Part shown: one piece after another, positions 1-7,204 of the stretch
How the letters are laid out: each line of letters opens with the position of its first letter
Numbering within the stretch: position 1 is the first letter of the stretch
Source: DATLYH01 sp035575035
GTDB taxonomy: Bacteria > Planctomycetota > Planctomycetia > Gemmatales > Gemmataceae
Assembly: GCA_035575035.1 (NCBI GenBank)
Contig: DATLYH010000363.1
Location: 1 to 25,555, forward strand
Direction: 5' to 3'
Length of the DNA: 25,555 bases
Translations under genes and position numbers: made by a program
Notes under the pieces: model-generated
Databases searched by the model: none
The model's input: the letters and a program-made list of their open reading frames with translations, nothing else
What the model was told of the DNA's origin: nothing

Positions 1-1020
1 GGTGCGGCCGACGCTGTCACCGCCACTCATCCCCCGGAGCACCGCGACGGAATGGCCGTGGTCCAGGCTCTCGTGCTGGGCGGCCAGGGCACGCAGGTCT
101 TCCAGGACCGCTTCCAGCCGCAACCGCTGCCGGCTGCGCCAGTGCCGTACCTCCCGCCACACCAGGCCCCGGTTGGGTGCCAGCAGAAGAGAGCCGGCCA
201 CCAGCCCGCTCAGGCAGAGCACGATGGTGGGGCCGGTCGGCACGCGCTCGGCGATGCTGCTGATCAGGCCGCCGGCAATCCCCGCCAGGGCACCGAAGGC
301 CGCCGCCAGAACGACCATCACCCCGAGCCGGTCGGTCCACTGGCGGGCGGCCGCCGCCGGGGCGACAATCATGGCGCTCATCAGCACCACGCCGACCGTT
401 TGCAGTCCGATGACGATCGCCACCACCAGCAGGCCGGTCAGCAGCAAGTCGAGCAGACGGACCGAGAAGCCCAGGCTGGCCGCGAAGTCGGCGTCAAAAC
501 TGAGCAGGTTGAACTCCTTCCAGAAGATGGCCAGGACCAGCAGGACGCCGGCCCCGAGCACGGCCATGGTCACGACCTCCTGCTGCACCAGCGTGGCCGC
601 CTGACCGAAGAGGAAGCGGTTCAGCCCCGCCTGGGCGGCGTCCGACAGTCGCCGCTGCATCGCCGTCAGGATCATCAGACCCGTCCCAAAGAAGACGGCC
701 AGCACTAGCCCCAGGGCGCTGTCGAACTTGATGCGCGTGGCCCGGACAATCCCCATCACCACCAACGTGCCCAGCCAGCCCGCCAGGGCCGCCCCGAGCA
801 CCAGCACCAAGGGATCCTTGCTCCGCGTCAGCAGGAACGCCAGGGCGACGCCGGGCAGGGCGGCGTGCGAGATGGCGTCGCCCAGCAGACTTTGCTTGCG
901 CAGCACGGCGAAGGTGCCCAGAGCGCCGCTAACCACGCCGAGCACCGCCGAGCCCAGCACGACCATCCGCAGGGTGTGGTCGTTGAAGAACAGCTCGTGC
1001 AGGGATGCCAGCCAGGTCAT
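1..1020 (-). CDS. Metal ABC transporter permease (ABC-3/TroC-MntB type), 3' end outside window
   Basis: This frame is open from an ATG at 1020 to the left edge: 340 codons, with the stop lying outside. The protein would form the membrane channel of a Mn/Zn/Fe importer. About eight hydrophobic segments fill roughly residues 17-290, and the family-typical GDAISHAALPG motif lies near residues 48-58. After the last membrane segment the chain continues with a charged helical stretch (residues ~300-340, containing LEDLRALAAQHE and VAVLRGM). This resembles the start of the winged-helix, DtxR-like tail that some planctomycete and spirochaete permeases carry; the tail itself is cut off, so this is inference. 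A GTG nine bases upstream (1027-1029) is an alternative start. The gene follows the ATPase and binding-protein genes on the same strand, after a gap filled with palindromes. Confidence 0.88.
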   Translation of the reverse strand, partial: MTWLASLHELFFNDHTLRMVVLGSAVLGVVSGALGTFAVLRKQSLLGDAISHAALPGVALAFLLTRSKDPLVLVLGAALAGWLGTLVVMGIVRATRIKFDSALGLVLAVFFGTGLMILTAMQRRLSDAAQAGLNRFLFGQAATLVQQEVVTMAVLGAGVLLVLAIFWKEFNLLSFDADFAASLGFSVRLLDLLLTGLLVVAIVIGLQTVGVVLMSAMIVAPAAAARQWTDRLGVMVVLAAAFGALAGIAGGLISSIAERVPTGPTIVLCLSGLVAGSLLLAPNRGLVWREVRHWRSRQRLRLEAVLEDLRALAAQHESLDHGHSVAVLRGMSGGDSVGRT

Positions 1021-1041
1021 GTCAGTCACGATCCGCTCTTA

Positions 1042-1202
1042 CTCCCCTCTCCCCCGTTTTGGGGGCGAGGGGTTGTCTTACTCCCCTCGCCCCTCCGGAG
1101 GGGCGAGGGGTTGTCTTACTCCCCTCTCCCCCGTTTCGGGGGAGAGGGGTTGGGGGTGAGGGGGGCGTGGTCCACCCCTCTCCCCTCCGGAGGGGAGAGG
1201 GG
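1042..1202. repeat. Cluster of four C-rich/G-rich palindromes
   Basis: Four hairpin units occur in a row at 1042-1072, 1081-1110, 1119-1149 and 1175-1202. Each has a C-rich left arm, a short centre and a G-rich right arm. The last is a perfect 28-bp palindrome. The first three are separated by the same short spacer (TTGTCTTA or close to it), as expected from tandem duplication. The cluster fills most of the gap between the ABC ATPase and permease genes. The same type of element recurs elsewhere in the window, including inside genes. Confidence 0.9.
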
Positions 1203-1232
1203 AAAAGAATCGGACACCAGCCGGATCAGGTA

Positions 1233-2126
1233 TCAGGGCTCGGCCCCGCCCGTACCGGGCGGCGGAGGATTCTCCTCCTCGTCAGCGGAGCGACTCAGGA
1301 AGGCCACCCGGCCGCCGTAGGTCAGGCGCAGGTTGGGTTCGGTGAAGACCTGGGCCACCGGGCCGCTGGCGATGCGGCGGACATTGAGCAGGGTGACCCA
1401 GTCGAAGTACTCCGGTACAGTCTGCAAGTCGTGGTGGACGACGATCACAGTCCGCCCCTGGGCCCGCAGGTCCTGCAACAGGGCGACAATGGCGCGCTCG
1501 GTGGTGGCGTCCACTCCCTGGAACGGCTCGTCCATGAAGTAGACCTGGGCGTCCTGAACCAGGGCGCGGGCCAGGAAGACGCGCTGCTGCTGGCCGCCGG
1601 AGAGCTGCCGGATCTGCCGATTGGCCAGGGCCGCCATGCCGACCTTCTCCAGCGCCTCCATCGCCCGCTGTCGTTCCCGCCGCCCCGGCCGCCGGAACCA
1701 GCCGAGCGAGCCGTAGGTCCCCATGAGTACGACATCGAGAACGCTGGCGGGGAAGTCCCAGTCAACGCTGCCACGCTGGGGGACGTAGCCGACCAGCCGC
1801 CGCTGCTCCGCGTAGGGCCGGCCGTGGATCAGCACCTGCCCGGCCACCGGCCGCACCAGTCCGAGAATGGCCTTGAGGAGTGTGGTCTTGCCGGCGCCGT
1901 TGGGCCCGACGATGGCCAGCAGCACCCCCGGCGGTACGGTCAGGTCGATGTCCCACAGCACCGGCCGATCGCGGTAAGCCACGGTCAGATCGGAAACCTC
2001 GATGGCCGCGGGCTGGGCGAGGGGTGAGGGGTGAGGGGTCACGGCGGGCGATGAAGACGCGCTCGGCGATGCCGGTGGGCTGTCCGTTGTTCCAGGTTTC
2101 GGTTCCGTCGGGGCCACCTGCAACAT
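1233..2126 (-). CDS. Metal ABC transporter ATP-binding protein
   Basis: This is the ATPase of the Mn/Zn/Fe-type importer, expected on the cytoplasmic face with the downstream permease. Counting from the chosen ATG at 2126, the Walker A motif GPNGAGKTT is at residues 74-82, the signature LSGGQQQR begins at residue 175, and Walker B (VYFMDEP) has its Asp-Glu at 199-200. The H-loop His lies in VVHHD. I chose 2126 over the in-frame ATG at 2138 because GAGGAG lies four bases before it, whereas 2138 has no good ribosome-binding site. The first ~40 residues are a low-complexity Pro/Ser/Ala extension not usual for the family, partly encoded by the repeat at 2019-2041. A short acidic/proline tail ends the protein. 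The binding-protein stop lies just upstream, so the two are likely cotranscribed. Confidence 0.95.
   Translation of the reverse strand: MLQVAPTEPKPGTTDSPPASPSASSSPAVTPHPSPLAQPAAIEVSDLTVAYRDRPVLWDIDLTVPPGVLLAIVGPNGAGKTTLLKAILGLVRPVAGQVLIHGRPYAEQRRLVGYVPQRGSVDWDFPASVLDVVLMGTYGSLGWFRRPGRRERQRAMEALEKVGMAALANRQIRQLSGGQQQRVFLARALVQDAQVYFMDEPFQGVDATTERAIVALLQDLRAQGRTVIVVHHDLQTVPEYFDWVTLLNVRRIASGPVAQVFTEPNLRLTYGGRVAFLSRSADEEENPPPPGTGGAEP
2019..2041. repeat. GAGGGGT tandem heptamers inside the ABC ATPase gene
   Basis: Three direct copies of a GAGGGGT unit lie in the coding sequence. On the coding strand they give the TPHPSP segment of the N-terminal extension. They match one arm of the palindromes seen elsewhere in the window, so this may be a partial element captured in the reading frame. 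Confidence 0.6.
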
Positions 2127-2141
2127 TTCGCTCCTCATCGT

Positions 2142-3086
2142 TCACCACTCACCACCCGCCAGCGCCTGCACAATCGTGTCAATGTTGTGCCGTACCATGC
2201 CGATGTAGGTGCCGGCCGGGGTGCCGGGATTGCCCAGAGCGTCGGAGTAGAGCTTGCCCCCCAGACGCACCTGGAAGCCGGTGTCCTTCTTGACGGTTTC
2301 GATGACCGACTGAATCCCCTCGTCGGGCACCGAGTCCTCGACGAAGATGGCAGGAACCCGGTTCTGGGCGATGAAGTGGGCTAGGTCGCGCCGATCCTTG
2401 GCCCCCGCCTCGCCGACCGTGCTCACCCCCTGAAGGCCGCGGACCTCGAAGCCGTATGCCCGTCCGAAGTAGTAGAAGGCGTCGTGGGCAGTGATCAGGA
2501 TGCGCGGCGACGGCACCCGGGCTGCCTGGGCCTTGACATAACGGTGAAGCTCTTCCAACTCGGCCAGGTACTTCTGGGTATTGGCCCGGTAGACCTCGGT
2601 GTGGCTGGGGTCCAGCTCGATCAGCGCGTCCCGAATGCGCTCAACAACCTTCATCCACAGTTCCACGTCGAACCAGACGTGCGGGTCATGGCTCCCCTCA
2701 TACCCCGGCGGCGCCGGGCGGAGGTCACGTTGCGGGTCAAGGCGGTCGGTCACGGCCACGGTGCGGACGCGCTTTCCCATGCGCTCGAACACCTCGCCCA
2801 TCTGGCCTTCGAGGTGCAGGCCGTTGTAAAAGATGATGTCAGCAGCGGCCATCTTCTCCAGGTCGCCGTCGGTTGCCTCGTAACTGTGCGGATCGACGCC
2901 GGGTCCCATTAACCCGACCACCGACACCCGTTCGCCGCCGACGTTCCGGACGGCATCGGTGATCATTCCGGTGGTCGTCACCACGTCAATCTTCCGCTCC
3001 GCGATCGGCCCCTTGGAGGGGGGATTGCAACCGAGCGACAGCGCGGCCAGGGAGACAGCGATCAAGGGCAACCTCTTGTGCCACAT
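2142..3086 (-). CDS. Metal ABC transporter substrate-binding lipoprotein (TroA/MntC/ZnuA family)
   Basis: This is the extracytoplasmic metal receptor of the importer, 314 residues. A lipoprotein signal ends in LSLGC, with the lipidated Cys at 20. The four ligands expected from TroA are visible at almost the same spacing: His67 (VDPHSYEAT), His136 (DPHVWFD), His201 (ITAHDAFYYF) and Asp282 (LYSDALG). The His/Asp-rich loop typical of zinc-dedicated ZnuA is absent, which argues for Mn or Fe or broad specificity; this is inference. GGGAG lies about six bases before the ATG. The gene opens the operon, and its last codons are formed by a TGGTGAG-type heptamer repeat that also overlaps the gap to the ATPase gene. 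Confidence 0.95.
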   Translation of the reverse strand: MWHKRLPLIAVSLAALSLGCNPPSKGPIAERKIDVVTTTGMITDAVRNVGGERVSVVGLMGPGVDPHSYEATDGDLEKMAAADIIFYNGLHLEGQMGEVFERMGKRVRTVAVTDRLDPQRDLRPAPPGYEGSHDPHVWFDVELWMKVVERIRDALIELDPSHTEVYRANTQKYLAELEELHRYVKAQAARVPSPRILITAHDAFYYFGRAYGFEVRGLQGVSTVGEAGAKDRRDLAHFIAQNRVPAIFVEDSVPDEGIQSVIETVKKDTGFQVRLGGKLYSDALGNPGTPAGTYIGMVRHNIDTIVQALAGGEW

Positions 3087-3237
3087 AGGATCTCCCTTAT
3101 CGGCACGTCAGGCGCGAGTTTGTATCAGAGCCCAGAATGTGAGCGACGGAGAGCGGCGTCACCCGTCGCTAGCGCTCCGGGCTGGTAGCAATGCGTCCCG
3201 GCACGTCCGCGCCGGGGTGCAAATCCTCCTGCTTGTG

Positions 3238-3249
3238 TAGGCTAGCCTA
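3238..3249. promoter_or_regulatory. DtxR/IdeR-like operator
   Basis: TAGGCTAGCCTA is a perfect 12-bp palindrome within TTAGGCTAGCCTACA on the minus strand. It closely resembles the known DtxR/IdeR consensus TTAGGTTAGCCTAACCTAA. It overlaps the -10 of the promoter proposed for the metal importer operon. A metal-loaded DtxR-family repressor bound here would block transcription. The match to the consensus is visible; the regulator itself is not in the window. Confidence 0.75.
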
Positions 3250-3266
3250 AGTATTTCTTTAGTCAA
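3239..3266 (-). promoter_or_regulatory. Putative promoter of the metal importer operon
   Basis: On the minus strand TTGACT (3266-3261) and TAGCCT (3244-3239) are separated by 16 bases, a fair sigma-70-type match. The start point would be near 3232, giving a leader of about 145 nt before the binding-protein ATG. The DtxR-like palindrome covers the -10. That leader contains a hairpin around 3198-3217 (CCCGGC...GCCGGG) and a CCCGGAGCGCTAGCGACGGG stretch near 3160-3185. I see no recognisable riboswitch in it. Confidence 0.55.
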
Positions 3267-3276
3267 GACAAAACCA

Positions 3277-3343
3277 CCGCCCCACCGGCGGGGTAATCCT
3301 CGCCGTTCCGGCCATCCCGCTTGGTGCGGGTCTTGCGGAACGG
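3277..3343. repeat. Two adjacent hairpins upstream of the importer promoter
   Basis: The first is CCGCC-loop-GGCGG at 3277-3291, which read on the minus strand is followed by TGGTTTTG. The second is nested: an outer 8-bp stem (3303-3310 with 3336-3343, CCGTTCCG/CGGAACGG) encloses an inner 5-bp stem (3316-3320 with 3326-3330) across a symmetric internal loop. No gene is evident on either strand here. They may be a terminator remnant, a small structured RNA or a decayed repeat; I cannot decide. The rest of 3344-3585 holds no gene I can support. Confidence 0.5.
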
Positions 3344-3474
3344 TTGCAGAAAGAGGCAGGCAGGATAATAGAACGCACCCCAACCGGCTCGTGCCCTATC
3401 CGTGAGCTACATTAGAGAGAATGACCCGATCCTCGGACGGCCTTGCGCTGCGGCGCTCCCATCTCATGGTGCAG

Positions 3475-3493
3475 GGCGGATGGTCCATCCGCC
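3475..3493. repeat. 19-bp inverted repeat upstream of the PilZ gene
   Basis: GGCGGATGG and CCATCCGCC flank a single T, a perfect inverted repeat about 90 bases before the PilZ-like start. It could be a regulator site or a hairpin in the leader. No partner copy was seen elsewhere in the window. Confidence 0.4.
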
Positions 3494-3585
3494 GTGCGAA
3501 CCATGCGGGACGGCCTGGCCAACCGTCTTGCTGACCGTCAGGCGACCGATGGTCCCGTCCGCTGGTAGAACTGAGTCCTTCGACC

Positions 3586-4071
3586 ATGTTACGACACGAC
3601 TTGCTGGGTGTGGGTTATCCCCTGTGGATAGTCGGCATGGCCCTGATCGCCGGCCTGGCAGCGGCCGGGCTGGTCTTTCTGGCGGGCCGCGAGCTTCTCC
3701 GCCGCTACTGGCCGTCGCCGTCACCCTTGGCCCTACCCGCGTCGCAGGACTCCTTGGCTTTCGGCAGGGAAGAGCGGCGGCGCTGGCCGCGCCGCTGGGG
3801 CAACCCCGTCAACGTTCTGGTGCTGGAAGCCAGCAAGATCAAGCCTTCACCGGCAGTGGTGGTCAACCGCTCCCAGGGTGGGTTGGCCCTGCTGCTGGAC
3901 GATTACCATGAGGTGGGTACAGTCCTGAGCGTGCGTCCGGCCGAAGCCCAGGGCGATATTCCGTGGATCCAGGTCGAGGTCAGGCACTGCCGCAAGGCCG
4001 GCCGGCAGTGGCTGGCCGGCTGCCAGTTCGTGGAAGCCCCTCCCTGGGACGTCTGGGTGTGGCTGGGCTGA
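3586..4071 (+). CDS. Membrane-anchored PilZ-like domain protein
   Basis: This 161-residue protein has one N-terminal transmembrane segment (about residues 12-36, followed by ELLRRYW) and a C-terminal domain from about residue 60. The domain shows a PilZ-like pattern: an arginine cluster (EERRRWPRRWGN, about 62-73), then NRSQGGLAL (about 93-101) in place of the usual D/N-x-S-x-x-G, and a closing GCQFVE strand. PilZ domains often bind cyclic di-GMP; the arginines and the NRSQGG motif allow this, but the first motif is not canonical. No strong ribosome-binding site is seen. The gene ends nine bases from the convergent zinc-hook ATPase gene, so it is probably a single-gene unit. Confidence 0.7.
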   Translation: MLRHDLLGVGYPLWIVGMALIAGLAAAGLVFLAGRELLRRYWPSPSPLALPASQDSLAFGREERRRWPRRWGNPVNVLVLEASKIKPSPAVVVNRSQGGLALLLDDYHEVGTVLSVRPAEAQGDIPWIQVEVRHCRKAGRQWLAGCQFVEAPPWDVWVWLG

Positions 4072-4080
4072 GAGGCCGTC

Positions 4081-6243
4081 TCACACCCGGGTGATCGTCG
4101 GCCCCTTCTCGGGGGTCCACTTTTCGCAGCGATACTCCCGCCGGACCACGGTCAGCCCCTCGGTCAAGTGGTGGCGGAATTCCTGGTCCATCGTCGCCAG
4201 CACCACCTGCTTGTGCTGCGCTACTTCATCGAGGACCTTGACCAGCTGCCGCTTGTGCTCTGCGTCGAGGCTCTGTGACGGGTCGTCCAGCAGCACGAAG
4301 CCGAAGGCCCCGCTGCCGGCAGCAGCCAGGCCCAGGAAGATCGCCAACGCCAGCGCGTTCAGGTCTCCCTGGCTGAGGAGCGGCGTCAGATCGTTGCCAT
4401 TCTGATCGGCCACCTCGTAGGAGTTGCGGCCGCTCCGTTTGTCGGTGGTCAGCTTCAGCCGGATGGCGCGGACGGCCGGGTGACCGGTCATCCGGCGGAA
4501 GTACTGGTCGATGGCGGCCTCGGCGGCGGTCAGCCGGGTTCGCGCCTCCTCACCGGCCGCGGCGCTGACTGCCTCTCGTAGCGCCTCCAGATCGCCCAGC
4601 AGTTCCGCCAACCGACCGCGGGCCGCCTCTAACTCCCGGTATTCCGGCGACTGTTGCATCCGTTCCAGGCCCCGCTGCTTGTCCTCCAGGGCCACGAGGT
4701 CTGCAATCCGGCGCAGTCGCTCCAGGATCTGCTCGATTTCGCCAAGGCGATCCTGCCGCGCCGCCACCGCCTCCTCCAGCTGCTGCAGCCGCTGCCCGAT
4801 CCGCTCCCCCTCGGCCGCCGCCAGCGCCCACACATCCTCCCGCTCCGAAATCTCCCGGCCGAGCAGCTCGCTCGCCTTCCGCCGGCAGCGGGCGAACTCT
4901 CCCTCCACAGCCTGAAGCCGGTCGTTCGACTTTCGGTAAATCTCGGCCACGGCCCGGAGCTTCTGGATCTGTTCCTGCAGGGAGCGGACCCGTTCCTTGC
5001 TCTCCCGCAGCGGTCCCTGAAACTTCTCCTCCCACTCCCGGCGGAGCCGTTCCGCCAGGCCGGGCGATTCGTGGCCGCACACCGGGCAGGCATCGGCCGG
5101 CCGATCCTCTGCCGCCTCCGCTTGCAGAAGGTCGAGCGCCCGGTCGATCAGGGCGGCCCGGGCATCCGCCTGGGTCTGCCGGGCCTGCTCCTCCTCAACG
5201 GTGCGGGCCAGCCGGGCGATTTGCGCCTCCACGGCCTGTTGCCCGCTGTATTGCCGATCCAGCTCGCGGATGTCCCGGCCGACGGCGTCGCGCTCCTGGT
5301 GGGCGCGTTCCAGCTCAGCAAGCAACTCGGTCAGCCGGCCTCGCAGGGCGAACAGCTCCTGCTGCTCGGCGGCACCCGGCATCTGGCGGCGCAAGCGAGC
5401 GATCTCGGCGCGGGCCGCTTTCTCGAAGCCGGTCAGCTCGGCTGCATCGGCGGGGGGCGGGAGGATGGGCGGCGCCAGGCCCAGCTGGGTGGCGAAATCG
5501 GCCAGCGCCTGCCGGACGCTTCCGGCCAGGATCAGGGCGGCCCGGGGATTGAGTTGATCGCGCGGCACGCCCGCCGCCTCTGCCTGCTGGCGGAGCCGCT
5601 CCAGGTCGTTGGCGCGGGCATCGAAGGCGGCCTGCACGTCGCGGTCGAAGGCTTCCAACAGTTTTTCCATGTCTCGCTGCCGGCCGCGCGGGTTGACCTC
5701 GTGGAGAGCGGCGAGCAGGTTCTGGTAGTCCGACAATCCCAGCAGGCGGTCGATGGCGTCGTTGCGCTCGCGCGGCTCCTGGGTGAGCACGGCGCGGATG
5801 GTCTCCTGATGCTGGTAAACGGTGGTGGCGAAGTCGCGGAACGAGGCGCCGGTCAGCCGGGCCAGGCGCTGCTCGGCCTCCTCGCCGGCAAGGACCTCGC
5901 CATCGGGGAGGATGAGTTCCAGGGTGGTCTTGCGGCCGGTCCGCCTCGGCAAGCTGCGCCGGACGATGTACTCGCCGTCCGAGGCGCCAAGGGTCAGCTC
6001 GACCAGGACGTCGGCCGGCTTGACCAGACGGTTGGCGACAACCCAGTCGATGCGCTCACGGATGCCGGTGTGCGAGCCGACCGCCTCGGACCCGAAGAGG
6101 CCCCACTCGATGGCGTTGAGGATGCTGCTCTTGCCGCAGCGATTGGGACCGAACAGCAGGGTGACAGGGGCATCGAAGAGAAATTCCTGGCCGCCGACGA
6201 AGCCGCGGAAGCCGCGTACCCGGAGCCGATTCAAGGTGAGCAT
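4081..6243 (-). CDS. SMC-like ATPase with zinc hook (Rad50/SbcC-like)
   Basis: This 720-residue protein has the split ATPase head of the Rad50/SbcC/RecF group. Walker A GPNRCGKSS lies at 32-40. Two long coiled-coil arms (about 180-380 and 395-590) flank a CPVC zinc hook (Cys386 and Cys389) in the middle of the chain. The C-terminal half has the signature-like LLSQGDLNAL near 620, Walker B FVLLDDPSQSLD near 650 and ATMDQEF near 680. Such proteins bind DNA ends and dimerise through the hook, usually working with an Mre11/SbcD nuclease. At 720 residues it is shorter than E. coli SbcC (about 1,050), with shorter arms. No metallophosphoesterase gene lies next to it. Upstream, 15 bases away, is a 70-residue helical protein, and before that a sigma factor. 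Confidence 0.9.
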   Translation of the reverse strand: MLTLNRLRVRGFRGFVGGQEFLFDAPVTLLFGPNRCGKSSILNAIEWGLFGSEAVGSHTGIRERIDWVVANRLVKPADVLVELTLGASDGEYIVRRSLPRRTGRKTTLELILPDGEVLAGEEAEQRLARLTGASFRDFATTVYQHQETIRAVLTQEPRERNDAIDRLLGLSDYQNLLAALHEVNPRGRQRDMEKLLEAFDRDVQAAFDARANDLERLRQQAEAAGVPRDQLNPRAALILAGSVRQALADFATQLGLAPPILPPPADAAELTGFEKAARAEIARLRRQMPGAAEQQELFALRGRLTELLAELERAHQERDAVGRDIRELDRQYSGQQAVEAQIARLARTVEEEQARQTQADARAALIDRALDLLQAEAAEDRPADACPVCGHESPGLAERLRREWEEKFQGPLRESKERVRSLQEQIQKLRAVAEIYRKSNDRLQAVEGEFARCRRKASELLGREISEREDVWALAAAEGERIGQRLQQLEEAVAARQDRLGEIEQILERLRRIADLVALEDKQRGLERMQQSPEYRELEAARGRLAELLGDLEALREAVSAAAGEEARTRLTAAEAAIDQYFRRMTGHPAVRAIRLKLTTDKRSGRNSYEVADQNGNDLTPLLSQGDLNALALAIFLGLAAAGSGAFGFVLLDDPSQSLDAEHKRQLVKVLDEVAQHKQVVLATMDQEFRHHLTEGLTVVRREYRCEKWTPEKGPTITRV

Positions 6244-6258
6244 GGGGTTGGTCCCTGA

Positions 6259-6471
6259 TCAGAGTCGTCTCCGCAGGGCAGCCAGCCGTTCCTCTAGCTG
6301 ATGCTGCAACCGGTTGAGCCGGCCATCCAGTTCGGCGACCACGGCTTGGGGGCCGCCCTGCTTCGCTGCCGCCAGCGCCGTGGCCAGCAACTCCTCACGC
6401 CGCCTGCGCTCCAGGGGCGTTCCTCGGAGCTTCGAACGGATCATGTCGTGGAAGTCCATCGCCTTCTCCAT
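6259..6471 (-). CDS. Small helical protein preceding the zinc-hook ATPase
   Basis: I do not recognise this 70-residue protein. It starts MEKAMDFHDMI, carries a KLRGTPLERRRREELL segment and ends in a strongly helical, heptad-like stretch (about residues 43-70, Leu/Arg/Glu/Gln-rich) that could form a coiled coil. A purine-rich GGGGGA lies five to six bases before the chosen ATG at 6471; the frame stays open back to about 6564, but that part reads through a palindromic repeat and looks non-coding. It ends 15 bases before the ATPase start, so cotranslation is likely. It might be a small partner of the ATPase, but this rests only on position and on both being coiled-coil proteins. Confidence 0.6.
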   Translation of the reverse strand: MEKAMDFHDMIRSKLRGTPLERRRREELLATALAAAKQGGPQAVVAELDGRLNRLQHQLEERLAALRRRL

Positions 6472-6520
6472 GTCGGTCCCCCCTCTCCCTGGGGAGGGGA
6501 GAGGGGTAGGGGTGAGGGGG
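6472..6520. repeat. Palindromic repeat between sigma factor and small protein genes
   Basis: CCCCTCTCCC...GGGGAGAGGGG forms a hairpin, extended on the right by TAGGGGTGAGGGGG, the same outer arm seen in the coding copy at 9112-9170. It lies directly upstream of the small gene and supplies the purine-rich stretch that could act as its ribosome-binding site. Confidence 0.8.
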
Positions 6521-6565
6521 TGGCGCGAAAGTGAGGAAAAACATTTCCAACGCGGTCCCGGCACC

Positions 6566-7204
6566 TCATTCCCGCGACTCGTGCAACTCGGGGAAGACGT
6601 CGGCCGACAGCCCGGCGTTGCGGATGTGCTCGCCGAGTTTCTTGACGGCGGCGAAGCGGTAGTTGGCCACCTGCTGCTCGCTGATGCCGAGAAAGGCGGC
6701 CACGTCGCGGTTGGCCCAGCCCTTGACCCAGAGCAGTTCCAGGACCTTGACGCGCACCACCTCGCCGCGCTCCAGCCACTGACGGATCATCAGGCCAAGG
6801 CAGCGGGCGATGGCCTCGCTCTCCAGCTGGCGGCGCTCGCGGCTGCGGGCCAGGCTGGAAGCGGCCGGGTGGTGGTCGAGCTGCTGCTGCAACAGGTCGC
6901 TGGCCCCGTCGGAGACCGGCTTGAGCGGGTGCCGCCCCATCCGTCGCAGGTAGTCGGTCAGCTTGTGGGAGGCGATGGTGAAGAGGTAGGTTTGCAGCCC
7001 GCGGCGCTCGTCGAAGTTAGGCAGGCTGTTGAGGAAGCCGATGAACGTCTCCTGGACAACATCCTCGCTGGCGGCCCGGTCGTGCAGGCGGCGGTCCACG
7101 AAGGCGAGCAGCCGGCCCTCGTAGCGGGCGATGAGCGTCTCCCAGGCGCGGGGGTCACCCTGGCGGATTTGCTGCACCAGCAGGCGATCGCTGTCGGACG
7201 ACAT
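6566..7204 (-). CDS. ECF-type RNA polymerase sigma factor
   Basis: This 212-residue protein has the two-domain ECF layout. Region 2 spans about residues 20-88 (LIARYEGRLLAFV, ASEDVVQETFIGFL, LQTYLFTIASHKLTDYLRR). Region 4 spans about 150-195, with a helix-turn-helix around NRDVAAFLGISEQQVANYRFAAVKKL. The linker is long and charged. Planctomycetes carry many such factors. No anti-sigma gene with a membrane segment follows; instead the next genes on the strand are a 70-residue helical protein and a zinc-hook ATPase, separated by about 95 bases including a palindromic repeat. The promoter it recognises is not evident. Confidence 0.9.
   Translation of the reverse strand: MSSDSDRLLVQQIRQGDPRAWETLIARYEGRLLAFVDRRLHDRAASEDVVQETFIGFLNSLPNFDERRGLQTYLFTIASHKLTDYLRRMGRHPLKPVSDGASDLLQQQLDHHPAASSLARSRERRQLESEAIARCLGLMIRQWLERGEVVRVKVLELLWVKGWANRDVAAFLGISEQQVANYRFAAVKKLGEHIRNAGLSADVFPELHESRE

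Noticed and set aside
2..708. Long plus-strand open frames near the left edge
   Set aside because: They mirror the minus-strand permease, whose frame shows clear membrane spans and the GDAISHAALPG motif; high GC content leaves antisense frames open.
1042..1202. Regularly spaced palindromes considered as a CRISPR array
   Set aside because: The spacers are nearly identical and only about eight bases long, and no cas genes are present.
3087..3237. Leader of the metal importer operon considered as a Mn (yybP-ykoY) riboswitch
   Set aside because: The conserved loop sequences of that riboswitch class were not found; only generic hairpins are visible.
3402..3911. A 169-residue plus-strand frame overlapping the PilZ-like gene
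   Set aside because: It reads through a hairpin and overlaps the PilZ-like gene in another frame, with no domain-like sequence.
4654..6258. A 534-residue plus-strand frame opposite the zinc-hook ATPase
   Set aside because: It is the complement of a coiled-coil gene; Leu/Gln/Gly-rich content follows from the codons on the other strand.
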